Assembly: GCA_009731375.1 (NCBI GenBank)
Contig: BJOX01000364.1
Location: 52,270 to 116,269 of the forward strand
Direction of reading: 5' to 3'
Length of the DNA: 64,000 nt
DNA from: Paulinella micropora
Taxonomy: Eukaryota; Cercozoa; Imbricatea; Euglyphida
Notes under the pieces: generated by a model
Told to the model about the DNA's origin: nothing
Seen by the model: only the letters and a program-made list of their open reading frames with translations
Databases searched by the model: none
Shown here: positions 12,894 through 47,009 of the stretch, piece after piece
How positions within the stretch are numbered: the stretch's first letter is position 1
How the letters are laid out: each line of letters opens with the position of its first letter
Translations under genes and position numbers: made by a program

Positions 12894-13423
12894 CTTCTCC
12901 ATCAATTTTCACAAACAAATTTTAACTTACACACAAAACGAAGCACATCTCAAGCTGGCGCAACACAAACTAACCACGAAAGAGACCCGACAAAAACAAA
13001 GAAGGCTAAGCAGAAGGGAAAACATTATGACTCTGAAAACGAAAAACAATGGAACATATTCAAATTCCGGAATAGTGTGAACAATACCAACACTGCAATC
13101 ATACATAAGGCACAACGACAGAAGCAGCAGTAGTACACGAATTTGAGAACAACCTATACAGAATATAATAAAAAAGGAAAGCACAACAAGAATAACACGT
13201 ATTAAAGGAATCAAGCTCGACCACATATCACCAACCTCTAGCTGTAGTCGTCCATAACCAATCATGATCCTGTTTTCATGGGAAATGTGTTGAGTTGGGA
13301 AAAAGTGATGCCGACCCATTCACAGACAGAATGGTGATTGGTACTACATCGTCTGTCTTCCTGTCTGTCCCCTGGGCCGCTGTCACTTTTTGGACGATTA
13401 CATTGTTTGTCGGTCTGTCGGTC
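12894..13423. other. Non-repetitive stretch, no gene recognised
   Basis: AT-rich unique sequence with no good ORF or splice-linked exons. Around 13290-13320 a phrase (AAAAAGTGATGCCGACCCAT) resembles the 3' flank of the tRNA gene at 13545-13565, so part may be an old local duplication of the tRNA neighbourhood. Confidence 0.5.
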
Positions 13424-13493
13424 GAATGCACTCGAACCCGGGTCTCTCGCGTGAGAAGCTAAGCGAGTATCCTTACCACTAGACAAATGGGCC
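13424..13493 (-). pseudogene. tRNA-Glu-like pseudogene
   Basis: The minus strand starts GGCCCATTTGTCTAGTGG, close to the functional gene 65 bp away, and retains an anticodon stem CTCGC/GCGAG and a GGGTTCGAG T-loop. The anticodon loop is enlarged to about 12 nt, and the T stem and 3' acceptor strand do not pair, so it is a decayed copy. Confidence 0.65.
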
Positions 13494-13557
13494 TGACAAT
13501 GATAGATGATCGTATCAACACTTACCAACAAATTTGCGGTGTGTAAGCAAAAAGTTC

Positions 13558-13630
13558 CGACCCATCCGGGATTTGAACCCGGATCTTTCGCGTGAAAGGC
13601 GAATATCCTAACCAACTAGACCAATGGGCC
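13558..13630 (-). tRNA. tRNA-Glu (anticodon UUC)
   Basis: The 73-nt cloverleaf folds well. The acceptor GGCCCAT pairs with ATGGGTC (one G-U), and the D-arm GTCTAGTTGGTTAGGA is that of tRNA-Glu. The anticodon stem TTCGC/GCGAA encloses the loop CTTTCAC with anticodon TTC. The T arm is CCGGG-TTCAAAT-CCCGG, with G as discriminator. Boxes A and B are intact and no CCA is encoded, as expected for a eukaryotic nuclear gene. The variable loop of 4 nt also fits Glu. Confidence 0.9.
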
Positions 13631-14155
13631 CTCCAGCGATAGAAGTTGTATATTTGAATAATCTTCTGATGCAACTTATAACATGCCTTTTTGACCGGAT
13701 CGCTTCCTTTTGTTTGTCGTCATTACACTTTTTGCCCGCGAATCAAAAATGTTTTGTGGCCAACAGTGGCATTCCGCATGGCAAGAATGGCAAAATATTC
13801 GAGTCGTTTGGGGACAGTCACAAGTAAGTCGAGGCTCCAAAGACAGTCATTATCGGAAATCCATTAACCACATGCCAAAGGACCTGTGTTGTTCTTGCTT
13901 CATTGACTTCAACAAAAATTTCTTGAACAGTACTTGAATCTGTCATCAAGTCGAAGAAGGGTTTAAAAAGGGGGATCAGCAAAGGCAGATATTTGTTGCA
14001 GTGCAATCACCAGCTATCACCATGCCTGAGGATGATGGAGTGTTTTGAAAAGTGTACGCGTATTTTCTCAATGTGTGTGTGTTTGTGTGTGTGTGTGTCT
14101 GTGTGTGTGTGTATGTGTGTGTGTCTGTGTGTGTGTGTGTGTATGTGTGTGTGTC

Positions 14156-14213
<58 letters not shown>

Positions 14214-14299
14214 TGTGTGTGTGTACGTGTGTGTGTGTGTGTGTATTTGTCTTCGTGTCTGTGTGTGCGTGCATGTGAGTGCGTGTGTGCGTCAATGTA

Positions 14300-14345
<46 letters not shown>

Positions 14346-14744
14346 AGGTGAGTGATGTATAGACACAACCACAGCGATATACATACACAGAGAGACACGC
14401 GCGCATACTCTCTTACTTACTTACATACATACATACATACATGCATAATGCACATACATACATACATACATACATACATACACACAAGTGTTGTTGCCTG
14501 AACTGTTGTGCGCTCGTCTTGCGTCTTACATACATGCATGTATGCATGCTAGGCTAGGCTAGGCTAGGCTAGGCTGCTAGGCTAGACATGCATGCATACA
14601 TACATACATACATACATACACATACATGCATATACATGCATACATAACTGCATACATAGAGGTGTTATCGTACGCTTTGCGTGTTCGGTCTGGCACACAT
14701 GTCTTCAGGTCTCACTTGCTCTCTCAGTTTTCTTTGTAGTTGAA

Positions 14745-14779
<35 letters not shown>

Positions 14780-15491
14780 TATACATATATATATACATAC
14801 ATACATACATACATACATTCATGCATATCTTGCGCGTTCGGTCTGGCATACATGTCTTCAGGTCGCACTTACTCCTATCTAAGTCTTATCTGTATGTATA
14901 ATGCGTTGTGTTGTTACATGTTGACTTTATTTTCAAATGTCATGTTGATCTAAGTTTTATGTGTTTGCATATTCAAGCCTAAGCATGCGTATGTTATGTA
15001 TGTCAACATACATAGCATACATAGCATTTGTCGCTTAGTTATTCATCTTTGTACAAGCCTATTCATCCGTTTATCTTCCTTACCACCTACATACCTACCG
15101 TCACAACGTTGTGTTGTGCTGTATGCTTTGCTATGTTTCGCTTTGCCGCTTCGCGATTTGCATTTCTGTTGGATCTATACGCTGTACTATGCTGTCACAC
15201 ATTGGGAGGGGGGGGGGGGNNNNNNNNNNTTTACCGCAGCTCCTGTCAGAATATGTGCGTAACATACCAACGCACACACACACACACACACACACGCGCG
15301 CGCGCACACGTACACACACACACACACACACGCACACCCCAGCACAGATCTCAGCATCCGTGTCTAGTTTTGCTCAGTTTTCACGGGCGTTGCGGTAACA
15401 ATTTTGGATTGTCATTTATTTTTGCCAAACTTTTGCGGAAATTAGGATGACAGTTTTGGATTATAATTTATTTTTGCTGTATTTCTGGCAG
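13631..15491. repeat. GT/GA/CATA microsatellites with duplicated unique islands
   Basis: 13640-14050 is unique sequence without a recognisable gene. 14070-14335 is GT and GA dinucleotide repeat; 14410-14820 is mainly CATA and GGCTA repeat. A ~30-bp island, GTTCGGTCTGGCA followed by ACATGTCTTCAG|GTC, occurs at about 14688-14718 and again at 14836-14866. Each ends in AG|GT, so it may be a duplicated upstream exon end of the next gene. GTGT/CACA and a 10-base gap (15220-15229) follow. Confidence 0.7.
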
Positions 15492-39076
<23,585 letters not shown>

Positions 39077-39301
39077 GTCACTGATCATCCATCCTTTGAA
39101 GTTAGTAGTCATAGTTGACATGTCAAGGACTAACGGGACCTCGAGTGTCCTACCTCGCCCCTAGGCTAAAGAAGGGTGTTCTTGGTACAGAGCGTTGTTG
39201 CCGGTAAGGCTGTGGCTGCGGCGCCTACACCCATTCGAGTTCTCTGCTTGTTGCCGGGGGGGGGGGGGGGGGGGGNNNNNNNNNNTAACCAAATATAGTC
39301 A

Positions 39302-39307
39302 AATAAA
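39302..39307 (+). promoter_or_regulatory. Candidate polyadenylation signal AATAAA
   Basis: AATAAA lies about 230 bp after the TGA at 39074-39076, on the far side of a G run and a short gap (39276-39285). It could end the PH-ankyrin-FYVE transcript. Confidence 0.4.
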
Positions 39308-39309
39308 CA

Positions 39310-40310
39310 TTGATATCAATTGTGTCTAAGACACGTGATAAAATTGAGTAAGTTTCCATTCAACTGACCACTGCCAAATCGTGCACTTAGATAAGTGTGT
39401 TTTGCAACTTTGAAACTTTGAACAATGTGTTTGGCAGCGTAATTGTTGTAAATTTCAGCGGTCGGCCTTGACTGAGCGGCGAGTCAGAATTTTTGTAAAA
39501 TTTTCTTCTGGGCAGCATGTAGTAGCTTCGGAATGATGTACAGCCTGAGTAGGAATTTTTGATTCAATATTTATGCTGGTGTGGTCAGAATTGATGACAA
39601 TTCTGAGCTTTATTATATATCAACTCATGACTCATGATTTGACTATATTTGACAAACATCCTGCTTGAACTTACTGTGACTTGCTGTAAATTCATTGGTG
39701 ACGTGTAGGTCAGAATTACTGTCAACTTGACTCATGATTTATGATCAGATGATCAGTCACGGTACGACTGAGCCTCAGTGACCGCGCCAGAATTTTTGAC
39801 AACAGTAACTTGAACAATATTTAGAAACATCCGGCCTAATTGCCGCAGAGTAAATTCATGAGCTGACGTGCCACTAGGTCAGTTGAGAATTACTGTCAAT
39901 TTATGATCCGGCATTAGCCACTCTACCTGATGTTACGGATGGGATGCCGCTACAGTGAAGCGTAGGGAATTCCGCGGAGCTATGTGGTGATGCAGTCGTG
40001 GGACTTTCTACTCTATCTCTTGTTCGTTAGTTAGGCTTTTGTTTCTAGTTCTATTTTAATTTTTATCCATATATTTTTATATTACTTCCATTACCATAGT
40101 TACGTTATATGTTTTTCATAGGGAGTTTTCTATTCCCTTCCATGTATTTTATTTCCTCATCTATATATTTTTTCTCTTTATTATCTCAGCTCATTTTCTT
40201 GTTACTATGTTCATGTTCATCTCTTCAAGTTCATCTTTTCTTATTATCTACGAAGACTTATTATATTTTTCTTAAGTTTTTCAAGTTTTTCCAACTTATT
40301 TTGGTTCGCC
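39310..40310. other. AT-rich unique intergenic sequence
   Basis: No exon or ORF is supported. Some phrases recur loosely (GTCAGAATTACTGTCAA near 39711 and GAGAATTACTGTCAATTTATG near 39883), suggesting an old ~180-bp duplication. Confidence 0.5.
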
Positions 40311-40431
40311 TAGCCTAGCCTAGCCTAGCCTAGCCTAGCCTAGCCTAGCCTAGCCTAGCCTAACCTAACCTAACCTAACCTAACTACCTACCTATCTATC
40401 TATCTATCTTCTATCTATTTTCTATCTATCT

Positions 40432-40462
<31 letters not shown>

Positions 40463-40507
40463 GTCTGTCTATCTATCTATCTATCTATCTATCTCTCTGT
40501 CTCTCTG

Positions 40508-40540
<33 letters not shown>

Positions 40541-40630
40541 TGCTTCCTTTATTTTGTTGAACCACTATCTGGAGCAAGGAACTTGTTTTGAGGTACGTAT
40601 CTATCTATATATCTTATCTATCTATCTTTA
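40311..40630. repeat. CTAGC/CTAAC and TATC composite repeat
   Basis: CCTAG, CCTAA and TATC runs are followed by the tag GAGCAAGGAACTTGTTTTGA (about 40571-40590), the reverse complement of the tag ending the block at 10786-11410. Confidence 0.85.
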
Positions 40631-40744
40631 CTCGCACCTCGCGGTGACAAACACAGCGTGTGCGAAGGTATGGTCGAGGTAACAAGGTGAATTATGAGGT
40701 AACCTTGTCCTGATCTGTTCCGGCGGCAATAGGGCTCCCAACTC

Positions 40745-41190
40745 CACAAGCAGTCCGCTCACTTCCGCTCGATTTTTGACAGACTCTGAGCGCTTTCCGC
40801 ACAGCGCCAACGCCCACAATTTAATTGGGAAAACGCCTTTGCATGAGGCCGCCTACAACGGTCATCTGGAGGTGGTGCGCTACTTGGCAGACCCCTGCGC
40901 GCTTTCCGCACAGCGCCAACGCCTAGGATAATAAGGGGTTGACGCCTTTGGATTGGGCCGCCCATCAGGATCATCTGGAGGTGGTGTGCTACTTCACAGA
41001 CCCTGAGCGCTTTCCGCACCAAAGCGCCAACGCCCAGGAAAAGAAGGGGTGGACGCTTTTGTATGTGGCAGCCTTAAGTGGTCATCTAGAAGTGGTGCGC
41101 TACTTGACAGACCCTGAGCGCTTTCCGCACAGTGCCAAGGCCTAGGGTAAGAGTGGGGAAACGCCTTAGCCTGCGCGCTGCTGATGCCAA
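40745..41190 (+). pseudogene. Ankyrin-repeat pseudogene
   Basis: Four ~105-bp units give ankyrin repeats of the form KGWTLLYVAALSGHLEVV followed by RYLTDPERFPHSANA. TAG codons interrupt the frame where neighbouring units have CAG (NA-TAG-DNKG near 40922; KA-TAG-GKSG near 41142), a further TAG follows near 41167, and unit 1 is in another frame. The DPERFPHSA spacer makes these units distinctive; they are unrelated in detail to the ankyrin exons of the upstream gene. The third unit is intact. Confidence 0.7.
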
Positions 41191-41370
41191 GGCAAGATTG
41201 CAATCGCGTTGTCACTGCGCATGCTGGGGAGCAGGTGTCGAAGAGGTTGACAATGAAGACACGTCAAATAGTAAATAATTATATTCCCTAAATATATATA
41301 TACAGAATGCACACACATTGAACAATTAGTAAATACAAAAATACGTTCATTCGTACGTACATGCGTATAG

Positions 41371-42840
41371 GAGACGTCAACGACGAATGAAGAACAGCAG
41401 CCAGCGCGGGAGGACAAGGTAAGCAGTTTGCAAGAGTGCGTGATACAATGTGTATGTGTATATTCTGGTACATACACACAGACAGACAGACACACTCACA
41501 CACTCACACACACACACACACACAGACAGACAAATAAACAGACACACACACACACACACACAGACAGACAGACAGACAGACACACAGACAGACAGACACA
41601 CGCATTATTGCGAAATGCCCAATAACATTGTATATCCAACAAACATGGCACTAGCATGGTATGTGTCGTTGAATTTTAGGAAACAACTGCATTGTTGGAG
41701 AAACATCTCCTAGCGGCGCTGAAGTATAGATAACAAGATCTGCAGTGGCAGCAAAGGAAGTTGGAGGAGGGGACGTTGGGCTCAGCTGAAATTCCGAAAA
41801 TGCAAACCCGTTTCTACCTAAACGTCCGAGCCGTTCTGCCTCAGGATAACCAATGGCATACCACCTTCCCATTACAGAACGTGAGTGTGGCTAGGGATTT
41901 GTTCGGAAAGAACTTGTATGAAGCTAAGAGCTCGGGGGTTGCCATCGTCTTGTTTGGGGGCTACCTGCAGGAAAAGCAGAGATCCGGCGTGGCCCTGGAC
42001 CTGTTCGGCGTGAACCTGCGCCAAGCCAGGGGGGGCGCGGGTGTGGCTAGGGACAGCTTCGGGATGTTCTTGTATTGGAACAAAAGCAGCGGTCTGGCGC
42101 GAGATTTCTTCGGGAGGGGCGTGTACGAGGAGCAGGGATCCGGCGTGGCCCTGGACCTGTCCGGCATGAACCTGCGCCAAGCCAGTGAGAGTGCGGTTGT
42201 GGCTAGGGACAGCTTCGGGATGAGCAGCGGTTTGGCGCCAGCTTTGTTGGGGGGGGACCTGTACAGGGAGCAGAGATCCGAGGACGTGGCCCTGGACCTG
42301 TCCGACGGGGAGAGCGCGGGTGTGGCTAGGGACAGCTTCGGGATGTTCTTGTACGAGAACAAGAGCAGCGGTCTGGCGCGAGATTTCTTCGGGAGGGACG
42401 TGTACGAGGGGCAGAGATCCGGCGTGGCCCTGGACCTGTTCGGCATGAACCTGCGCCAAGCCAGGGAGAGCACGGGTGTGGCTAGGGACAGCTTCGGGAT
42501 GTTCTTGTACGAGAACAAGAGCAGCGGTCTGGCGCGAGATTTCTTCGGGAGGGGCGTGTACGAGGAGCAGAGATCCGGCGTGGCCCTGGACCTGTTCGGC
42601 ATGAACCTGCGCCAAGCCAGGGAGAGCAGCGGTCTGGCGCGAGATTTGTTCGGGAGGGGCGTGCAGCAGGCTAGAGAAAGCTCAGGCGTGGCCCTGGACG
42701 TGTTCGGCGTGTCCATATACGACTCCCAAAGCTCAGGCGCGGCGCTGGACTTGTGGGGCGTATACTTGTGGGAAGCCCAGAAAGTAAATTGTTTTTACGT
42801 ACCGTTGATGTAACAATGTTTTGGGTGTGCATCTATGCAC

Positions 42841-42871
<31 letters not shown>

Positions 42872-43310
42872 TCTGTGTGTGATCTGCTGATTCATTCCTT
42901 GAGTTGCTGTACATTATCAATAGGCGTTGAGGGCGCTCCAGCGCGCAGAGCAAGCGAGACACAGAAAAGAAGCAAACAAGACCCTCGCGTTTCTACAGAG
43001 CCAAGCCCAGAAATTTACGCAAGAGGACGTCAGCGTGGTCCTCAACAAGGATCAAATCAACTCTTTGGTGCGAGCCTTTACAGATTTAACAGATCTGTTC
43101 CCACCATCAGGTCACGAACAACAAGGAGAACAAGCCGAGGAAGAAAAACAAGAGGAAGAAACAGTACAAGAGGTTAGTGATGAAGTAGAGGAAGTAGAAG
43201 AAGAACAGGAAGAAGAAGTACAGGAAGAAGAAGCACAGGGAGGTCCCACGACTAGGCAACAAACAAAACAGGCAACACCAAACAAAAAGGAATCAAAGAA
43301 CAGGAGTTAA
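41371..43310 (+). CDS. Protein of ~18-residue SG-A-D-FG repeats with acidic tail
   Basis: Proposed exons are 41371-41418, 41680-42783 and 42924-43310 (stop TAA), with phase-0 junctions (AAG|GTAAGC, AAA|GTAAAT, AATAG|GCG). The central part has about 17 repeats of pattern SSGxAxDxFGxxLxxx, in three alternating types (SGVALDLFGMNLRQAR, GVARDSFGMFLYENK, SSGLARDFFGRGVYEE). It is followed by a charged helix (QRAEQARHRKEANK) and a Glu-rich tail. I recognise no family. A TAA at 41731-41733 interrupts the frame in the N-terminal helix, so either translation starts downstream (in-frame ATG at 41800) or the copy is damaged. Repeat DNA units are close to identical, implying recent expansion. Confidence 0.6.
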
Positions 43311-43434
43311 GGCTAGGTGTTGATTGAACACAAGAGCGGTAAGATTTTCGACTTAGGGTTCTTGTTGGTTTGGAGTAACTGTTTTTATTATTAAAAATAA
43401 TATACTGTATGTTCTTGGCATGTGTATATATGGC

Positions 43435-44189
43435 CAGGCAAGAGAAGGCTAGGTGACCAGACATCACGGACTCTGTACCTAGCACGATCCCTAGTTCACG
43501 GTTGGGGGGTTTTTGCGGCGGACAAGCTGCAGCAAGGTGAATGTTACGCGGCCGAGGTGGTGGACAATAAGAGAGTTAGGGAGGTCTATCATTACCTTGA
43601 CTGTCTGACCCTGTTGCCTGAAAGAACACAGTATCGTCGGAAATGCCAAGCGATGGTCGTCCTTGTTGACCAGGCAAGGGACAAAGAAACATTGCAGCGT
43701 GGTCTTGTGGTGGTTCCCCGAGGCTATGTTAATTACTTGAATCACACTGACAAAAACAACGCTAACGCGAAGATAGAAATTAGGATTAACGGCACTATCA
43801 TGGATTTCTTGCCGTGGGCCCAGGGTGTCAGTCCTGGGGTACTGAAATCCCTGGCCTGGGAAAGGCCAAGCCGGGATTCTCAGCCGTTGAACAAGAGGCT
43901 TGCTGGTTTTCCTGGGCTGTCCGCTCTGCGGGATTTGTTAGAAGATTCGGAACATAACATAGAACTAGTTATAATACCACTCCAGGACATCCACGAAGAT
44001 GAAGAGTTACTAATTTACTATGGTGCACATGATGTGACACAAGATGCGAGCATTGATGCAATTGATATCAGAGATGAGGAACACTTGCGCCTGCTTGGAC
44101 AGCAGTGTGTCTGCCACAGGAAGACAGTCACATGCAGAGATAAATTACTAGAAGAGCATATGGGCAAGCTGGACAATATGAAGTCTTAA
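43435..44189 (+). CDS. SET-domain protein (putative lysine methyltransferase)
   Basis: The frame contains the SET signatures in order: HGWGVFAADKLQQGE near the start, YVNYLNHTDKNNANAKIE (the N-H-x motif that helps bind the methyl donor) in the middle, and DIHEDEELLIYYG at the end. A Cys-containing tail (CVCHRKTVTC) follows. Such enzymes transfer methyl from S-adenosylmethionine to lysine of histones or other proteins. The insertion between motifs suggests a SET variant rather than a canonical histone enzyme. There is no in-frame ATG before the domain; an acceptor at TATATATGGCCAG|GC suggests an upstream exon I could not find. Stop TAA is at 44187-44189. Confidence 0.72.
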
Positions 44190-44465
44190 GGAAGGAAGTG
44201 AAACCCCATCCAAGTCTAGGCAAAGCACTGCCAAAGGGAATAAAACCTCGCCTAAGTGCAGACAAAAAAAAAAATCAATTTAACACTTATGCTGTTGTGA
44301 ATGCAAAGGAAGCACGGAGGTTGATAGTGTGTTGGTGTGTGTATCAACATCAAGCACAAGTTGACGTGCATATGTTTCTGTGTGTGACTGCTGTTAAACA
44401 GAGGGATGGCTGCCAGGTACTGAACGTTTGTTTCCGGGAGAAGAAGACACTCCTCTCTGCATGGT

Positions 44466-45281
44466 ATGTCAGGAGAGAGAGGCAGTGGTGTGCTGAGAGA
44501 GGCACCAGACGGAGTACAGTTGTTCGGCAAAAACTATGCCTGTAAACTCTGTTGTGTTATGCCGGCCGGCTGGCCAGGTCCCGGCCACAAGAATCTAAAC
44601 TCAGGTTCATGTAAGGGCTGCCTGGGTCACACAGTTTTTGCGGTGGCGCTGAATGAGCAACTTGATAATTTTGGGGCTTTCACTACTGAAGATATACCGG
44701 TTAGCGCTTCTACACGGCACAGGGGTATATTTTTCGACGGTAAACTCTGCAAAAAACGAGAATGTGAGCACAAAAGCCACTCGATTCTCGTCGGAAGTCG
44801 AAATGTGTCTGAATCCGATCGTCTGTACGTGGACGGGTTCGACCTCATCAGGGAATACAAGCAGGTACAAACCAACCTTCTTGGCGTTTTATGGGAATAT
44901 CCCGATAAACCACAGCATGGAACATGGACAAAGTTTTTGCAGCTTAGCGGAGGCAAGTCGATTATTTTCCACTTGCCCAAGCACTTGCGCTATCGAGGCT
45001 CAGCACATCTTGCTAATTCTAGTCAAGGTGCAATTAAGTCAGTTCATAACATGATCACGAGTGGACTCAATCCTAGTGCGTTACAGCCAGTAGAAAGTTT
45101 TGGTGTAGCGGCTGAGGCTTTCCCGTGCCCTTATCTGCAGCGCAGCACGGGACAAGGCGTGGCGAATATGGGTATGCAGCTGATAGGGTTGTACACACCC
45201 CAGTACATGGGCAACGCGGCCGGTGAGGACATGGATCGACAAACGGTTACCGCACCGAACCGTCCCAGGTTGCTGTGGTAA
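44466..45281 (+). CDS. Unidentified protein with Cys pairs
   Basis: An uninterrupted frame of 271 codons starts at ATG 44466 and ends in TAA. The N-terminal third has CKLCC and CKGC pairs about 25 residues apart and later CKKREC, possibly a zinc-binding module. The rest is mixed alpha/beta without signal peptide or membrane segment. It follows the SET gene by ~280 bp on the same strand, and a frame between them (44198-44545) could be a linking exon. Both strands have long frames here, but codon regularity and direction favour the plus strand. Confidence 0.5.
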   Translation: MSGERGSGVLREAPDGVQLFGKNYACKLCCVMPAGWPGPGHKNLNSGSCKGCLGHTVFAVALNEQLDNFGAFTTEDIPVSASTRHRGIFFDGKLCKKRECEHKSHSILVGSRNVSESDRLYVDGFDLIREYKQVQTNLLGVLWEYPDKPQHGTWTKFLQLSGGKSIIFHLPKHLRYRGSAHLANSSQGAIKSVHNMITSGLNPSALQPVESFGVAAEAFPCPYLQRSTGQGVANMGMQLIGLYTPQYMGNAAGEDMDRQTVTAPNRPRLLW

Positions 45282-46480
45282 GAGGTTGATTTGGGAAAGC
45301 AGAAGCGGCGAATGCGTAATTGCAGGCAACACAGGATAATGTATTTTTATTAAAAAGTTTTTGGACATCTGATGGCAAGCTTTTTCCTGACCATTGTACA
45401 TTGAAGTGTACACAAACAGGACATACTGTAGATAGTGTTCGTGCCTGTGTAGGTGTCGAACGAAATTGCTCGCATGAGTAGCCGTAGAGGTGGGCATCCT
45501 CGTGTCATCCAGTCTTCAGCAGCGGTAGGATACAACTGCTTGTGGTTATGCAAAATTACTTATGCAATTTTCTTTGCGTACTAGTACGCTGTATTATATA
45601 TTCATTCAAGTATGTTTGGTCTCGCAGGGGGCACAAGTTGGAATATTTTTCCTTTCCAGGCAGTTTGCAGCAAGATCAAGATCAAGATACCGCACTGGTG
45701 CTGTTTTCTATTCACGTGAAAGAAGACGAGGTTTGCTAGAAGCACAAAATGTCCTCTATGTAATTACGAACATGCATAAGTAACAGTAACACGCATAAAA
45801 TTAGATTAATATGGACAAAGTTATTTTCTTAAACCAAAACGTTCAAGGATACGTCCTCTTGTACTACGCCGAGGTCAGGAAATCCAGCCCCGTCCGCCAG
45901 ACCGAGGTTCAGGTGGATGCATAGACCCGGTATCACGACCATCATATTCTACCAGAACACCAAGTGTACCATGAACACTCGCTTCCATGACGGGAAAAAG
46001 GGCATGAGAAAATACCTGCTTACTGTCCAAGGGAGACTCTCCATCTTCGCTATGCCTTTTTTTTCGTTCAAAGAAACTATCGTTTCCGATACCTGAGAAG
46101 GATACGTTTTCTCATCTCCGTCCTATTATTATGAATCTTCCTCTGTTTCCTCACGATGGACACTCCTCGTTCCATGAAGCCGAATCCCGGAAGACGCTCG
46201 ACGCGCGAACGCCGCAAATTCACCAGGAAGGACTCTTGCGAATGTTCATGTACACAGTAAATTTGCATGACCGACACAAGAATATAAGTTATAAATAGGT
46301 TTTGCATTTACTTTGTTTAATACTTCCGATTTACTGTATCCCTTCCAGTGTACCAAGAGAGGAATGTCAATTATAAATATGTTTTGCATGTACTTTGTTT
46401 AATACTTCAGATATACTGTATCCCGGCTAGTGGCAAATATTTTCTTAGTGAAGTTGTGCGTAATTGCAGCCTCTGGGGCC
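45282..46480. other. Intergenic region, no gene recognised
   Basis: Short exon-like stretches occur, for example after TTTGGTCTCGCAG at 45629, but none can be joined convincingly. Two similar ~75-bp phrases (around 46284-46345 and 46365-46425) share ATAAATA, GTTTTGCAT and TACTTTGTTTAATACTTC, a small tandem duplication. Confidence 0.5.
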
Positions 46481-46960
46481 ACACAACAGTGAAATGCCAA
46501 AAAGTGAGTGAAGTTGGTGTTGGTCAATGTTAGACAGGGAACAGGTTGTACTCGTCCAAGGTCATAGTGGCGGTGCAAGTATTGGCAGCAAGGAAGAAAA
46601 GCGGAGTAATTGCGTTAGGTTTTTGTCCTGAACGGAGAAATGTCAAAAAGTGGGTAAAGTTGATGTTGGTTAATGTTAGACAGGGAACAGGTTCTACTCC
46701 TCCATGGTCAGAGTGGCAGTGCAAATATTGGTTGCAAGGGAGAAATACGCAGTAATTGCGTTAGGGTTATGTCCGGAACGAAGAAATACCAAAAAGTGGG
46801 TAAAGTTGGTGTTGGTACATTTTTGGCAGGGAACAGGTTCTACTCCTCCATGGTCACAGTGGCGGTGCAAATAGTAGCCGCAAGGGATAAATAGTAAGTA
46901 ATTGCGTTAGGCGTTTGTCCTAAAATTAGGAAATGCCGAAATTGTTCATGGAAGTTAGTG
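46481..46960. repeat. ~140-bp satellite, type A
   Basis: About three units share AAGTTGGTGTTGGT, CAGGGAACAGGTTCTACTCC, GTGGCGGTGCAAAT and GTAATTGCGTTAGG. A further 1-1.5 units lie at 48510-48680 on the far side of the type-B array. Confidence 0.85.
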
Positions 46961-47009
46961 TTTGGACGTAACAAGCATGACGTTGTAACTTGTTGTGGAT
47001 GTCGCACAC

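Noticed and set aside
11480-12900. Long open frames of poly-Glu, poly-Arg, poly-Ser and poly-Leu
   Set aside because: They follow directly from GAA, GAC and GTA trinucleotide repeats, are open on both strands and run through gaps.
41731-41733. Non-standard genetic code with TAA/TAG read as Gln
   Set aside because: Several internal stops would read Gln, but intact genes here (SET, pol, PH-ankyrin-FYVE) end in TAA, TAG and TGA, and the interrupted frames are otherwise damaged.
41872-42716. Two long minus-strand frames opposite the repeat-protein gene
   Set aside because: They arise because the plus-strand repeat avoids stops in all frames; the plus frame links to downstream exons with good splice sites.
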